A DNA stretch of 64,000 nucleotides from Tritrichomonas musculus (lineage: Eukaryota > Parabasalia > Tritrichomonadida > Tritrichomonadidae): NCBI GenBank assembly GCA_039105265.1, contig JAPFFF010000007.1, positions 1,984,001 to 2,048,000 on the forward strand. The letters run 5' to 3'. How positions within the stretch are numbered: position 1 is the stretch's first letter; the number at the start of each line of letters is the position of its first letter. Position numbers and translations under genes: made by a program. This document shows positions 10,100 through 19,271 of this stretch, in pieces. The notes below the pieces were generated by a model. It saw only the letters and a list, made by a program, of their open reading frames with translations, ran no database searches and had not been told where the DNA came from.

Positions 10100-10789
10100 A
10101 TGAGTTCTTGCTTTATTTTACCCCCTAATTTCGATAGAGAATCATTATTGTTATCACTAAGTCATTCGTTTAAAGCAAACCCAAACAATGGAGTTGCAAA
10201 TACGCCTGTTTTCAATCTCAAGTCGCCATCTCTATATTCAGAAGAATTTTCCAATCCAAAATTGTATGCAAATGATCAAAATAACGAAACATACTTTGTT
10301 ACATTTTCTACAAAATCAGCACGTTTACAAAAAGATTCAATTGATCAGATTAATAAAATTAAAAGTGATTGGGATGCACTAATTAAAATGAAAGAAGAAA
10401 GTATGAATTTAAGTCCCGATGTAGAAGTAAGAATAAAATATGATCGCGGCCAAAGTGCATGGAATAAAAATAAAAATCGTATAAATCGAGATAAATCAAA
10501 CAAAAAAGTTGAAAATTTGGATAAAGAAAACAAAAAAGAATCAAAGCCGCTTGAAGAACCTACAGTTGAAGAGGAAGAAGTCGAAAGGCCAGAGATCGAA
10601 GCTACTCCACCACAACATGATCAAGAAGGAACTTCAGATGTCGAAATAAATTCCGATGATGACGATGATATTGAAGGATATGCTACTACAAGTTGCATTC
10701 AAAATGATCCATTTAGTTTCTCAATGAGAAAATTGCTGCAATCAAGAAGGATAAACGATGATGACTCCGATTATGATATAGTAGAATAG
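10100..10789 (+). CDS. Hypothetical protein with acidic C-terminus
   Basis: A 229-residue hydrophilic protein, stop TAG. Residues 1-75 have mixed composition with several Ser/Pro/Asn turns. Residues about 80-110 form a helix (IDQINKIKSDWDALIKMKEE), followed by a basic stretch with KYDRGQSAWNKNKNRINRDK that might bind nucleic acid, and then a strongly acidic region ending in NSDDDDDIEGYATT and DDDSDYDIVE. No enzyme or membrane motif. The basic-then-acidic layout is seen in nuclear or RNA-associated proteins, but I do not recognise a family. Confidence 0.7.
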   Translation: MSSCFILPPNFDRESLLLSLSHSFKANPNNGVANTPVFNLKSPSLYSEEFSNPKLYANDQNNETYFVTFSTKSARLQKDSIDQINKIKSDWDALIKMKEESMNLSPDVEVRIKYDRGQSAWNKNKNRINRDKSNKKVENLDKENKKESKPLEEPTVEEEEVERPEIEATPPQHDQEGTSDVEINSDDDDDIEGYATTSCIQNDPFSFSMRKLLQSRRINDDDSDYDIVE

Positions 10790-11374
10790 TCTAAACTTTT
10801 TTTATTTTCAATATATTTTTTTATGACTTTAAATTTTTTTTTTTTTTTAAAAAGCATCATAGTGCCTTTGTCTGATTCGTTTGGGAAATGATAGTCGATT
10901 TTATTGCAGAGCCTTAGAAATTACGCAAAAAGAAAATTTTTAATTTATGGCTTGTAATTACAAAATTATATTGATGGAATTATTCCATTGGAACATCAAT
11001 TTTTAAACTATTCTTAAACGAGAATGACTGCTTATTTAAGAATTTATTTAAGAATATGATTAAAAATCCATTTTTTCTCATAAAGATATAATTATTTCAG
11101 TAAAAGTAGGCATTTTAAAATATTTATACATATGAGTTTTTAGTTGAATCAGATCTCAGATAGTCATATCTTGAAGAAAAAAAATTGTTCAAGTGCAATG
11201 CAAGTGCATTTATATAAATTAATGTTGAAATAGTTCTATAATAATATTATCATAAAAAAAAAAAAAAAATAAGCAAGTTGTTCAAGAGAATAGTTGTTCA
11301 AACAAACATAGTTAATTTTAATTTATTTTTTCCTAATTCAAAAAGATTTATAAATTATAGATTAATCAAGTCAA
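10790..11374. other. Intergenic region with a less AT-rich patch
   Basis: About 585 bp between two plus-strand genes. After a T run, 10851-10915 (starting GCATCATAGTGCCTTTGTCT) is clearly richer in G+C than the rest and has no open frame. It could be part of a small non-coding RNA, but it does not match any RNA I can recall. An A run lies at about 11254-11268. The last 100 bp presumably holds the proteasome gene promoter. Confidence 0.35.
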
Positions 11375-12028
11375 ATGAATCCAAATTGTATTATCGAATC
11401 GACAGGAACAACACTTTTTGCGATTAAATGTACTGATGGAATTGTTTTTGCATCTGACTCTCGCTCAACCGCTGGATCAACAGTTTCTTGCCGAACATCA
11501 AACAAAATTACAGAACTTAATCCAAAAGTTTTTGTTGCGCGTACTGGATCAACAGCAGATACTCAAGCACTCTCTCGTTATGCTCGTTACATTCTCAATG
11601 CTTTAACAATTGATTCACCAACAGGAGAACCACAAAAGCCAGTCACTGTCGCATCACAATACTTACGTAGAATTCTTCAGAGCAACAAAGAAATATTAAC
11701 AGCTGCGATAATTTGTGGTGGAGTTGAAGCTGATGGAGAACCAGCTTTATATGAAATAAATATATCAGGAATGGCACTCCCTCGAAATTTTGTTCTTAAT
11801 GGTAGTGGAAGTTCTTATATACTTGCATATTGCGATGAAATGTATAAAGAAAACATGACTATTCAAGAGGCCACGGATTTTGCAGTAAAGGCAGTTACAA
11901 ACGCAATTATTAGAGATGGAGCTTCTGGAGGTTTCGTTAATGTTGTTCAAGTAACAAAAGATGGTGCAAAGAGATTTGTTGTTATGCCAAAGGATCAGCC
12001 ATTTAATTACACAGTCGTTAAATCTTAA
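11375..12028 (+). CDS. 20S proteasome subunit beta-1 (caspase-like)
   Basis: A 217-residue N-terminal nucleophile hydrolase of the 20S proteasome inner ring. The catalytic threonine is at residue 12 within STGTTLFAIK, after an unusually short 11-residue propeptide ending in glycine. Counting from Thr1, Asp17 (in ASDSRS) and Lys33 (in SNKITE) are both in place, so the subunit should be active. Later blocks include GSGSSYILAYCDEMY and RDGASGGFVNVV, which carry the conserved Ser129-type and Asp166-Ser169-type residues. The blocks GSTADTQA and SRSTAGSTV and the lack of a long C-terminal extension fit beta-1 (PSMB6 type) best among beta-1, beta-2 and beta-5. It cleaves after acidic residues in the proteasome core. 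It stands alone and has its own 5' spacer. Confidence 0.92.
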   Translation: MNPNCIIESTGTTLFAIKCTDGIVFASDSRSTAGSTVSCRTSNKITELNPKVFVARTGSTADTQALSRYARYILNALTIDSPTGEPQKPVTVASQYLRRILQSNKEILTAAIICGGVEADGEPALYEINISGMALPRNFVLNGSGSSYILAYCDEMYKENMTIQEATDFAVKAVTNAIIRDGASGGFVNVVQVTKDGAKRFVVMPKDQPFNYTVVKS

Positions 12029-12206
12029 ATCAAATATTATAATGATGATAGCTAAACTATTACTTTTATATATAATATATAGTAATTAATAAGTATTTTT
12101 CTTTATAACCTTTTAACATATGTTTTAATATTACTTCAGTATCTTTATTTAATAGTAAGCATCCATTATCTATTTATTACACATTTTTAAATAAAAAAAA
12201 AAGGAC
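12029..12206. other. AT-rich 3' flank of the proteasome gene
   Basis: The stop codon reads TAAA, as in trichomonad genes where the poly(A) signal overlaps the stop. The remainder is AT-rich with a run of A near 12194-12202, just before the inverted-repeat element. No gene. Confidence 0.4.
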
Positions 12207-12595
12207 AATCGTTTTTTTCTACGCCACTTTTTGAATGGTTTTTCTTTCCAAGCTACTCATGGAAAGTAAAAAACCACCATCTTAAGGTGAAATTTAACTT
12301 ACTCTGTTAAGAAAATTAGCCAAAAAAATCGTAAATTTAAATTTTTCTTTAAAATTTCAACAATTTGCTTTTTTTGATATAATTTTTTTTTATTTTTACA
12401 TAATTTTTCAGGAATATACGCACCAGTGATCACCACGGGGCTGCGCGAAGCCGAATCAGGTTCCTTGAATTGCTGGATGAATCGGGAAGCCATTTGAACT
12501 ATTTATGCATTATTTAGCAAAAATTGAATAAAAAATGTATAAAAAAGTATTCAAAAAGTTAAAAAGTTTTCAAAAAGTGGCGTAGAAAAATCGAT
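12207..12595. mobile_element. MITE, 389 bp, inverted ends with ACGCCACTTTTTGAA
   Basis: The ends are inverted copies of about 28 bp: left 12207-12235 and right 12568-12595, both reading AATCG, a T-run, then CTACGCCACTTTTTGAA when oriented outward-in, differing only in the T-run. The interior lacks a transposase and is AT-rich, except for a GC-rich island at about 12417-12492 containing CCACGGGGCTGCGCGAAGCC, which resembles the core of the elements at 18.6-19.3 kb. A 64-codon minus-strand frame covers the island but looks like chance. No exact target duplication is visible. It sits between proteasome beta-1 and kinesin, close enough to affect the kinesin promoter. Confidence 0.75.
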
Positions 12596-12843
12596 TCCCC
12601 AAAAAAAAAAAAAAAATTGAAAATTTCCCTAAAACAAAAAAGTATAGTATGATTAAAGATTATTTGCAAATGTACTATTTAAAATGATTAGTACCACAAA
12701 TGCACCTTAAAAACTGCCCATATTAAAAAAAATTGCCGACAACTCTTTTCTTTCAAAATTTGAATTAACTTTAAATTTTGAATTAAAATTTAGAGAAAAT
12801 TTTTCAAAATTTTCCTAATTTCAACAAAGAGAGCATTTTTATA
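12596..12843. promoter_or_regulatory. Upstream region of the kinesin gene
   Basis: Begins with a run of A (12601-12616). It contains the palindrome TTCAAAATTTGAA at 12752-12764, about 80 bp before the ATG, and related words further down. A similar 13-mer, TTCAAATTTTGAA, lies about 20 bp before the start of the 1866-aa gene (32027-32039). A promoter role is speculative. Confidence 0.25.
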
Positions 12844-14454
12844 ATGTCTCAGAGAGAAAGAATTAAAGTTGCTGTACGTGTACGACCTCTATTAAAAATA
12901 AAAACAGAGATTAATACAGAAGATATTCTAAAAGTTGATCAGAATGCAGCATCTGTTCTTGCCCAAAAAGGATCAATTACTCAACAGTATACTTATGATT
13001 ATGCGTTTCCTCAAGATTGTACCCAATTAGAAATATACGAACAATCAGCAAAAGAAATCATTGATAGTTTTCTTGAAGGATATAATGGAACCATATTTGC
13101 ATATGGTCAAACAGGTTCAGGAAAAACCTATACCATGTATGGGATTGGTGATGGTCCCATTCGTGGAATTTTACCTAGATCAATATCTCAAATCTTTGAT
13201 TTTGTTAATGAACATAAATCGGATACAATATTCAATATTACCACATCATATGTGCAATTATATGAAGATCAAATTCTTGATCTTCTCAACAATGACCTTA
13301 AAAATGCTCCAAAAATAATATTGAGGGAAGATCGAACACATTCATTTCGAATGGAAAACAATATAGTTTATCCTGTTAAAAGCATTGATGAAATGAAATA
13401 TATTTTAACAGAAGGCTCAAAAAATCGAAAAGTCAGAAAAACAAGTATGAATGTTTCAAGTACGCGAGCTCATACAATTCTCACAATTTGGATTAAGCAG
13501 CAAAAACAAGATAAAAAAATTTTCAGTCGTCTAAATCTTGTCGATCTTGCCGGAAGCGAAAGTATTAAAAAAGCAGAGACTGAAGGAGAAGGAGTCATTG
13601 AAACGGCAGCAATTAATTCATCACTTCTTGTTCTTGGAACTTGTATTTCAGCACTAACATCAACTCAAAATAAAATGCAAATCATTCCTTACCGTGAAAG
13701 TTCATTAACAAAAATTCTCAAAGATTCTCTCGGCGGAAATGCTCGAACATTGATGATTGCAACTTTGTCTCCTTCTTCATATAATTTAAATGAAACCTTA
13801 AATACAATGTGGTATGCTCAAAGAGCTAAATTAATCAAAAATAAGGCAATTATTAACATGGATCCGAAAGACTCGTTAATTGCAAAATATAAATCTGAAG
13901 TTCAAAGTCTTCAAAATCAAATATCTAAGCAGAGAAAAGCTTTGGAATCAAACGATGTATGTGAAAAGATGATATCGTCTCAAAAAAGTGATGAACAAAT
14001 TCTCAGATTTCAGATATCGAAAATCAAAGATGAAAGAAAGTCTTTGAAACATAGAATAAAAGTGGAAGAGGATCAATTGGAAAAGGAATTATATCATCAT
14101 GGTATGTTATTAAAAATGTCAGATTCCAATTATCAATATGATATAATTGATGATTCAAATATAGATGATGGAGAATTTATTGATAATACTAACGATAATT
14201 ATATCAATGAAAGTCAAAATGACGAATATTATTTGGAATTAAAAAATAAAAAAGACCAATTAAAACACATTAAAAAAAAAATTAAGGAAAAAAAATCAGC
14301 AATGAAAAAAACTATTGAACAAATGAACGATATTGGGAAAAAACTTAAAGAAATCGTTAAATCAAATATTTCAAAAGAGGAATTATCAAACATTTACAGA
14401 TCCTCTTTTTTTGATGTCGAAACGCAACAATGGAAATTAAAATCCGATAAATAA
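12844..14454 (+). CDS. Kinesin motor protein, kinesin-12-like
   Basis: A 536-residue N-terminal kinesin. The motor spans about residues 7-340: the start motif KVAVRVRPLL, the P-loop GQTGSGKTYTMYG (about 88-100), switch I and switch II LVDLAGSESIKKAE (about 232-245) with the following HINSSL-equivalent INSSLLVLGTCI and PYRESSLTKILKDSLGGNA. The neck-proximal block YAQRAKLIKNKAIINMD closely matches the kinesin-12 (KIF15) type. Switch I is unusual: the family consensus N-x-x-S-S-R-S-H reads NVSSTRAH here, changing two serines. Residues 345-536 are coiled coil with an acidic Asn/Asp-rich interruption. The protein is short for kinesin-12. It would walk along microtubules, for example in the spindle or flagellar apparatus, though no cargo domain is visible. 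The final codons lie in a long inverted repeat. Confidence 0.92.
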   Translation: MSQRERIKVAVRVRPLLKIKTEINTEDILKVDQNAASVLAQKGSITQQYTYDYAFPQDCTQLEIYEQSAKEIIDSFLEGYNGTIFAYGQTGSGKTYTMYGIGDGPIRGILPRSISQIFDFVNEHKSDTIFNITTSYVQLYEDQILDLLNNDLKNAPKIILREDRTHSFRMENNIVYPVKSIDEMKYILTEGSKNRKVRKTSMNVSSTRAHTILTIWIKQQKQDKKIFSRLNLVDLAGSESIKKAETEGEGVIETAAINSSLLVLGTCISALTSTQNKMQIIPYRESSLTKILKDSLGGNARTLMIATLSPSSYNLNETLNTMWYAQRAKLIKNKAIINMDPKDSLIAKYKSEVQSLQNQISKQRKALESNDVCEKMISSQKSDEQILRFQISKIKDERKSLKHRIKVEEDQLEKELYHHGMLLKMSDSNYQYDIIDDSNIDDGEFIDNTNDNYINESQNDEYYLELKNKKDQLKHIKKKIKEKKSAMKKTIEQMNDIGKKLKEIVKSNISKEELSNIYRSSFFDVETQQWKLKSDK

Positions 14455-14497
14455 TCATACCTTTTGTATTAAATGTTTTAATTTCCATTGTTGCGTT
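14421..14497. repeat. 22 bp perfect inverted repeat spanning the kinesin stop codon
   Basis: 14421-14442 (starting AACGCAACAATGGAAATT) is exactly complementary to 14476-14497 in inverted order. The 33-base loop contains the TAA stop at 14452-14454. In the mRNA this would form a strong hairpin, or it could pair antisense transcripts. It may work as a 3'-end or stability element, or be a local inverted duplication. Confidence 0.8.
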
Positions 14498-14669
14498 TAT
14501 TACATTAATAAATGTTTTTACTAATAATATTTATTTTAAAATCTAATTCAATGTTAAAACACTGTTTAAATAAACAGTTTAACAGGATTCTCGTTACGAA
14601 AAACAATATAATACAATTGTTCTTTTTTTTATGAAATTACAATTTTGAATGTAAATGATGACATGTGAA

Positions 14670-15240
14670 ATGAAATATATTTTAAATTATTTGATCAGTA
14701 ATCAATTAAAACTTCTTTTTGTCGGTGACCATTTATGTGGCAAAACCTCTTTTATTATGACAAAAGTGGCAAAAGCTTTTCTCCAGCTTTTATCTTCCAG
14801 TGGTATGGGATAGTGAATATATCAAAAAAAATTATTGTCGATAATCAATCTTTTGATGCAAATATTTGGGATTCAGCTGGAAGTTGAGATTATGATAAAT
14901 TGAGAGGTTTGTCATTTGTGGGCACTGACGTTTTTCTGATTTGTTTTTCGTTCACCAGAATCGTTTTTTGAAAAAAATTTTTATTCCACAAATCAAAAAA
15001 GGATGCCCAAAAGCTAAATATATACTGGTGGGATGTTCTCAAAAAGTCGAGATGAATTTTCACAAAATGAAGAAGAATTCAAAGCAAAAAATTGGCAGCC
15101 AGTAACAACTGAGAAAAAGAATTTTTGGTGCTTTTGCTTACATTGAATGCAATGCTAAATAAAATTATAATGTAAATGAAGTTTTCGAACTGGCTGTTAT
15201 ACTTTTTCATTATTTAAAAAAAAAAAAAAAAAACGAAAAT
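14670..15240 (+). pseudogene. Rho-family small GTPase relic
   Basis: Conceptual pieces in shifting frames follow the order of a Rho/Rac GTPase. The P-loop region reads KLLFVGDHLCGKTSFI. The switch II region has WDSAGS followed after a stop by DYDKLRGLSFVGTDVFLICF. Next come PQIKKGCPKAKYILVGC and, near the end, AFAYIECNAK and NEVFELAVILF, matching G4/G5-type blocks. A poly-lysine-like tail is encoded by an A run at about 15216-15233. The catalytic Gln of the DTAGQE motif is lost. Several stops and frame changes show it is dead. It is immediately followed, same strand, by a kinase relic, so the ancestor may have been a GTPase-kinase fusion or two tandem genes. Confidence 0.75.
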
Positions 15241-15399
15241 GGAGAAAATAACAGCATTCAAAAAGTTGAAGCTAGTTCAAAAAATGAAATAAATAAAGTT
15301 CAAAAAATAAAGGAAAAAAGATTGATCTTAGCATTTCATCATCAAGCATAATTGAATTCAAAAATGAAGAGAAAAAAAAGCAAACCTTATTATTTCACC

Positions 15400-16321
15400 T
15401 TTAACCGTCAATGAAATCATCGGCAAGGCAAAACCAAAAGGGTTTAACTTCAATGATTCCAGTTTATTTATTGGTGACGATGAAGAAAAGTTCCATATTT
15501 TCATTGAGAAAATGAATCAAAATGATTTTTTTATATTTAACAAAGTCGTTGACATAAAGAATATAAAATCACCATCCCAGAGGATGAAAAGTTTTTTCAC
15601 ATGCAAAACGCCATGAAAGAATTCGAGCTTTTTCTAACAATTAATCATCCCTGCATATGCAAAATCTATGGAATAGACACAAGTGAACTCATCACAAATG
15701 AAGATGATGAAGAAATCACAACGATTGCGTTATTTCTAGGATATTTGGACTTTGATCTGAAAGATTGTATTTTGAAAGGAATTCTCACAAACACGGTGAA
15801 AACTCAAGTAGTGGTTATACATTCGTAATCATGGCCTAATTCATCGTGATTTAAAATTTGAGAATATCAGATTGAATTCTAAAATAGTCGATCTTGGTCT
15901 TACAAAAAATTAATGAAGTTTTGCTTCCAAGCTGTTCTCTTTCGCAGAGTTCAATGGCAAAAGGTTTGAATGCTGCAATTTACATGTCGCCTGAATTGGT
16001 GAAATAGAAAAGTATGACAATAAAGCGGACGTTTATTCTTTCGGAGTTTTGTTGTATCACATCTTTGTCGGAAAGTTGCCCAAATATACAATAAGAGATA
16101 AATTGAATCAAAAAGAATTCCCTCTTCCTTCCCATTCTTCTGAAATCTCTCAATTTTGCATCGATCTTATTTCGTGCTGCACTTCTTTTGATCCGAAAAA
16201 TCGTCCTTCATTTGATGAAATTTTGGAAAGAATGAAATCTAATTTATTCATGCTTACCTCTGACGTTGATGTTAAATATGTTTCACAATGTGATGAAGAA
16301 TTAAGATTAAATGATTCTTAA
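15400..16321 (+). pseudogene. Protein kinase (TKL-like) relic
   Basis: Decayed kinase in several frames. The longest pieces are 15601-15828 (N-lobe and hinge: FLTINHPCICKIYGID, then ALFLGYLDFDLKDCILKG) and 16049-16321 (C-lobe). Between them the catalytic loop HRDLKFENIRLN and a DLGL version of the DFG motif can be read in another frame, followed by the activation-loop/APE-like YMSPEL and DVYSFGVLLYHIFVGKLP. The C-lobe ends with DPKNRPSFDEILERM, which is characteristic of TKL and tyrosine-kinase-like proteins. An upstream piece with FNFNDSSLFIGDDEEKF precedes the kinase. The amitochondriate-type protists with large TKL families often carry such relics. Not functional as written. Confidence 0.8.
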
Positions 16322-16525
16322 AGCAAAATTAAAAAAAAAAAAAAAAAAAAAAATATTTTCATATGATTTTAAACAAAATCTTTTCTCTTCTATAGTAATT
16401 ATATAATACATATGTCCATAGTGATGAAGATTTTATTATTTGATTTTATTCAAATGTCGCTTCAAGAAAATTAATTTCCTTGATGAGATTATTTTTTTGC
16501 TAAAAATCAATAGAACTTTTTGAAA
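16322..16525. other. Poly(A) tract and AT-rich spacer
   Basis: A run of more than 20 A starts at about 16330, right after the kinase relic. It could be the trace of a retro-copied mRNA, but long A runs occur elsewhere in this window, so this is weak evidence. Confidence 0.4.
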
Positions 16526-18603
16526 TATAGTTAGTGGAAAAAAGTCTGTTTCTGGACAAAAGTCGGTTTCACTTCACATGTCGAAAAAAAATAAGTTTTT
16601 TAAAACAATATAGAGAGTTTTCACTTTTTATTTATAATGAATATAAAATATTTATGTATAAATATTTTATTTAATTCAAGTAAATACTAATTTCTTTTAT
16701 ATTCATGAAAATCCCTTTATTCAATTTTGATAGGACAAAAAAAAATAAAATCGTTAATTTTTCAAAAATTAAATAAGATTCAAGATTTATAATATAACAT
16801 TTATATACTAATACTATTGATCTTCATTATATAAATTGTGTGAGAACTTAATTATTTGATATTGACTCTTTTTTATACAATATCAAATATTCTGAAAATT
16901 TGAAAATTTTATATTAAAATCATACCTTTTAGGAAATGGCATGTTAATTAACTAATAAACAATTTTAAGCTATTCATTAATATGCTATTTATTTTGGAGA
17001 ATATCCTTTATACATTGGGATAAACGCCATTTTTTTAAAAAAATAAAAATTCAACAAATATAATGATATTTTGTATTTAAGACACAATATTAAGTATTCT
17101 AAATATTTGATTGAGTATGTTTCATTTTATATGTTTAAATGCTTTATTATTTGATATTTTGGTGAAAATCATTGAAATCCATATTTTTAATAATTTCATA
17201 TTTCCTTCCAATTCTTATTCATATTTTATTTATTTTATTTATCCAATAAGAAATATATCGTAGATGATTCTCAAATAATCTAATAATAATAAAAATTATA
17301 TATCGGATTCGTAAATATCATTCTTTTTTATTATATAATTTTAAGATGACCTCTTCTGCAGAGTTATCATAATCTACATATTTTGTTTATATAATATACT
17401 AATACGTGTATTTTGGTATAATAATATATAGAAATCACAGTATTTCATGAAAAATTCAGCTGGATAATGATGTTTATTTTAAGTTAATAATTTTTTAAAT
17501 TCAAAAATGTTTTTTTACTATCTTCTGAGCTATTTTAAGCAATATAACTTCACTTTTTATGAACAAGTTTTTCGTTCATATTTACACTATATATATATAA
17601 AACATAATATAATTCTGCATTAATATTATCAGATATGATTATTTGGAAAAATTGAAATAAAGAATATAGATAAAGTTTTATTTGGAATATAAAAGATATA
17701 TAATTATAATATATCCATAAGATAAAAAAATAGCCGAGAAATTTTCTAAAATTCAATTATTTGCATTCATTTTTTTGTCATTTAAATAAATATTGAATAT
17801 TTTATTCAATATTTCATTAATTAAAATAAGGTACTACTGTTTAGTTTGCTTCAAATTTATTTGGGCATCTTTTAATAATTAAAAGTAATATTAGCATGAT
17901 ACCTAATTTGCAGAAATAATATTCATTTAATGATTTAGTTTCATCTTATAATATTGTAACAAGCGAAAGTGATTACATAATAAGCACTAATGCATTTTTC
18001 TATGTTAATAAATTAAACAAGTATTCCATCCAATTCAATTTTTTCCATTTTTCATATCAATGTCTGTATTTATTGATCTTAGACGATAATTTTTATATTA
18101 AAAATGAATAATTTTTAATTAGATTTTGATAATAATAAAAAAGAATAATTAGTATTTATAAATTTGATTTATCAATTATTTTACAGCCATTACTCTTTTT
18201 ACTTACCATTTCTCTTTAATAAATGCTCATTTTTCTTCAATTTTAAAAGATTTTTAGTAATTGTTTCAAAAAGTTTGCCTTTGAACTTTTTGAGACTGAT
18301 GCCAAAAGAAATATTTTAAATTATCTTAATAAAAACATAATAATATGAAGAAAAATTCCCATCAATTAAATATAAATATATATATAAATACAAATACTAA
18401 AAAAAGAAAACATATGATAGTTTTTATCAATTATTTATATGATTTTATTTTTCCTTTAAAATACTTTTTAATGGTATAAAAAATGATTGCATTTAATGCA
18501 TTTTATTATTATAAATTTTCATGGAAAAATTATTATTCTATAATGAAGAAACAGTAGTGAAACAGACTTTTGTCCAGAAATTGACTTTTGTCCACTAACT
18601 ATA
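16526..18603. mobile_element. 2.08 kb non-autonomous DNA element with 48 bp inverted ends
   Basis: Left end 16526-16573 and right end 18556-18603 are inverted copies about 48 bp long with about five differences; both start TATAGTTAGTGGA and contain two spaced copies of GGACAAAAGTC (one altered at the left). The flanks read TA-rich on both sides, so a TA or TATA target duplication is possible but cannot be fixed because the ends are themselves palindromic. The interior is extremely AT-rich and holds no reading frame longer than 68 codons and no transposase motif. The repeated GGACAAAAGTC motif inside each end looks like a doubled transposase-binding site, as in Tc1/mariner-type elements. It is either a deleted element or a large MITE. 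Confidence 0.65.
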
Positions 18604-18632
18604 ATAGAAAATTTAAGGCCGATTTTTTGTAT

Positions 18633-18848
18633 CATTCAAATTCACCGTCCACTTTTTGGTAAGAAGCAAAATGACCTCAATATTTTGAATGCATATCTGT
18701 CCTTTCATTTTTACATATTTTTCACCGAAGCCAACATACCCCGCGGGTGGCGGAAAGACTCGGTAAAAATTGTAACCCGAAAGGACAGATTGCTATCAAA
18801 TGTTGATGTCATGAGCTCTTTTCAAAAAGTGGATGGTGAATTTGAATG
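18633..18848. mobile_element. MITE, 216 bp, ends CATTCAAATTCACC
   Basis: Inverted ends of 26 bp: left 18633-18658 and right 18823-18848, both reading CATTCAAATTCACC(G/A)TCC then ACTTTTTG. A second, inner inverted pair TCTGTCCTTTC / GAAAGGACAGA lies at about 18697 and 18779. The core (about 18721-18780) is GC-rich with CCCCGCGGGTGGCGG and CGGTAAAAATT, shared with the next element. No transposase. A 67-codon plus-strand frame crosses it and is probably chance. Confidence 0.7.
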
Positions 18849-18930
18849 TACATATACTCAGCCAAAATTTAAACTATTAATATCTTGATATTCTATTGAA
18901 TAAATAAGTATTTTAAATGTGGTATACTTT

Positions 18931-19263
18931 GGATCGATTCTAAAATAGTTGTACAATTCTGAAGGACATTCAAAAAGTGGAATTTCTTCAGAAAAAATAA
19001 TCATAATAAAATAGCTTAAAAAACAAATCTTTTTATGTTACAAAATTTTTACCGATTCTTACCGCCAGCCGCGGGGTCTCGACTCGGCTTCGCTTCGCTC
19101 AGCCTCGCTCGACGCCCGCTAGGCGGTATGTAGTCTCGGTAAAAATTATGTAAAAATATAAAAAGATTTTATTTTATTTAGCATTTTTATTAGATTATTT
19201 TTTCTGAAGAAATTCCACTTTTTGAAGGCTTTTTCAATTGTACAACTATTTTAGAATCGATCC
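18931..19263. mobile_element. hAT- or MULE-like MITE, 333 bp, 8 bp target duplication
   Basis: Terminal inverted repeats of about 72 bp start GGATCGATTCTAAAATAGTT at both ends and include TTCAAAAAGTGGAATTTCTT. The element is bounded by an exact 8 bp direct repeat TATACTTT at 18923-18930 and 19264-19271, a typical target-site duplication for hAT elements (MULEs usually give 8-10). The core (about 19060-19140) is strikingly GC-rich, with TTACCGCCAGCCGCGGGG and alternating TCGCTTCGCTCAGCCTCGCT words; its complement shares CCCCGCGG-TGGCGG and CGGTAAAAATT with the neighbouring MITE. No coding capacity. The near-identical long ends and intact target duplication argue for recent insertion. Confidence 0.85.
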
Positions 19264-19271
19264 TATACTTT

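Noticed and set aside
12299-12493. 64-codon frame in the MITE as a small gene
   Set aside because: It covers the GC-rich core of a non-coding element and shows no family similarity or start context.
16328-16352. Poly(A) tract after the kinase relic as proof of retroposition
   Set aside because: Long A or T runs occur at many places here (for example 11254, 12601, 15216, 48420), and no target duplication or clear 5' end is visible.
18685-18888. 67-codon frame across the second MITE
   Set aside because: It runs across an inverted end and the GC-rich core; no protein motif is present.
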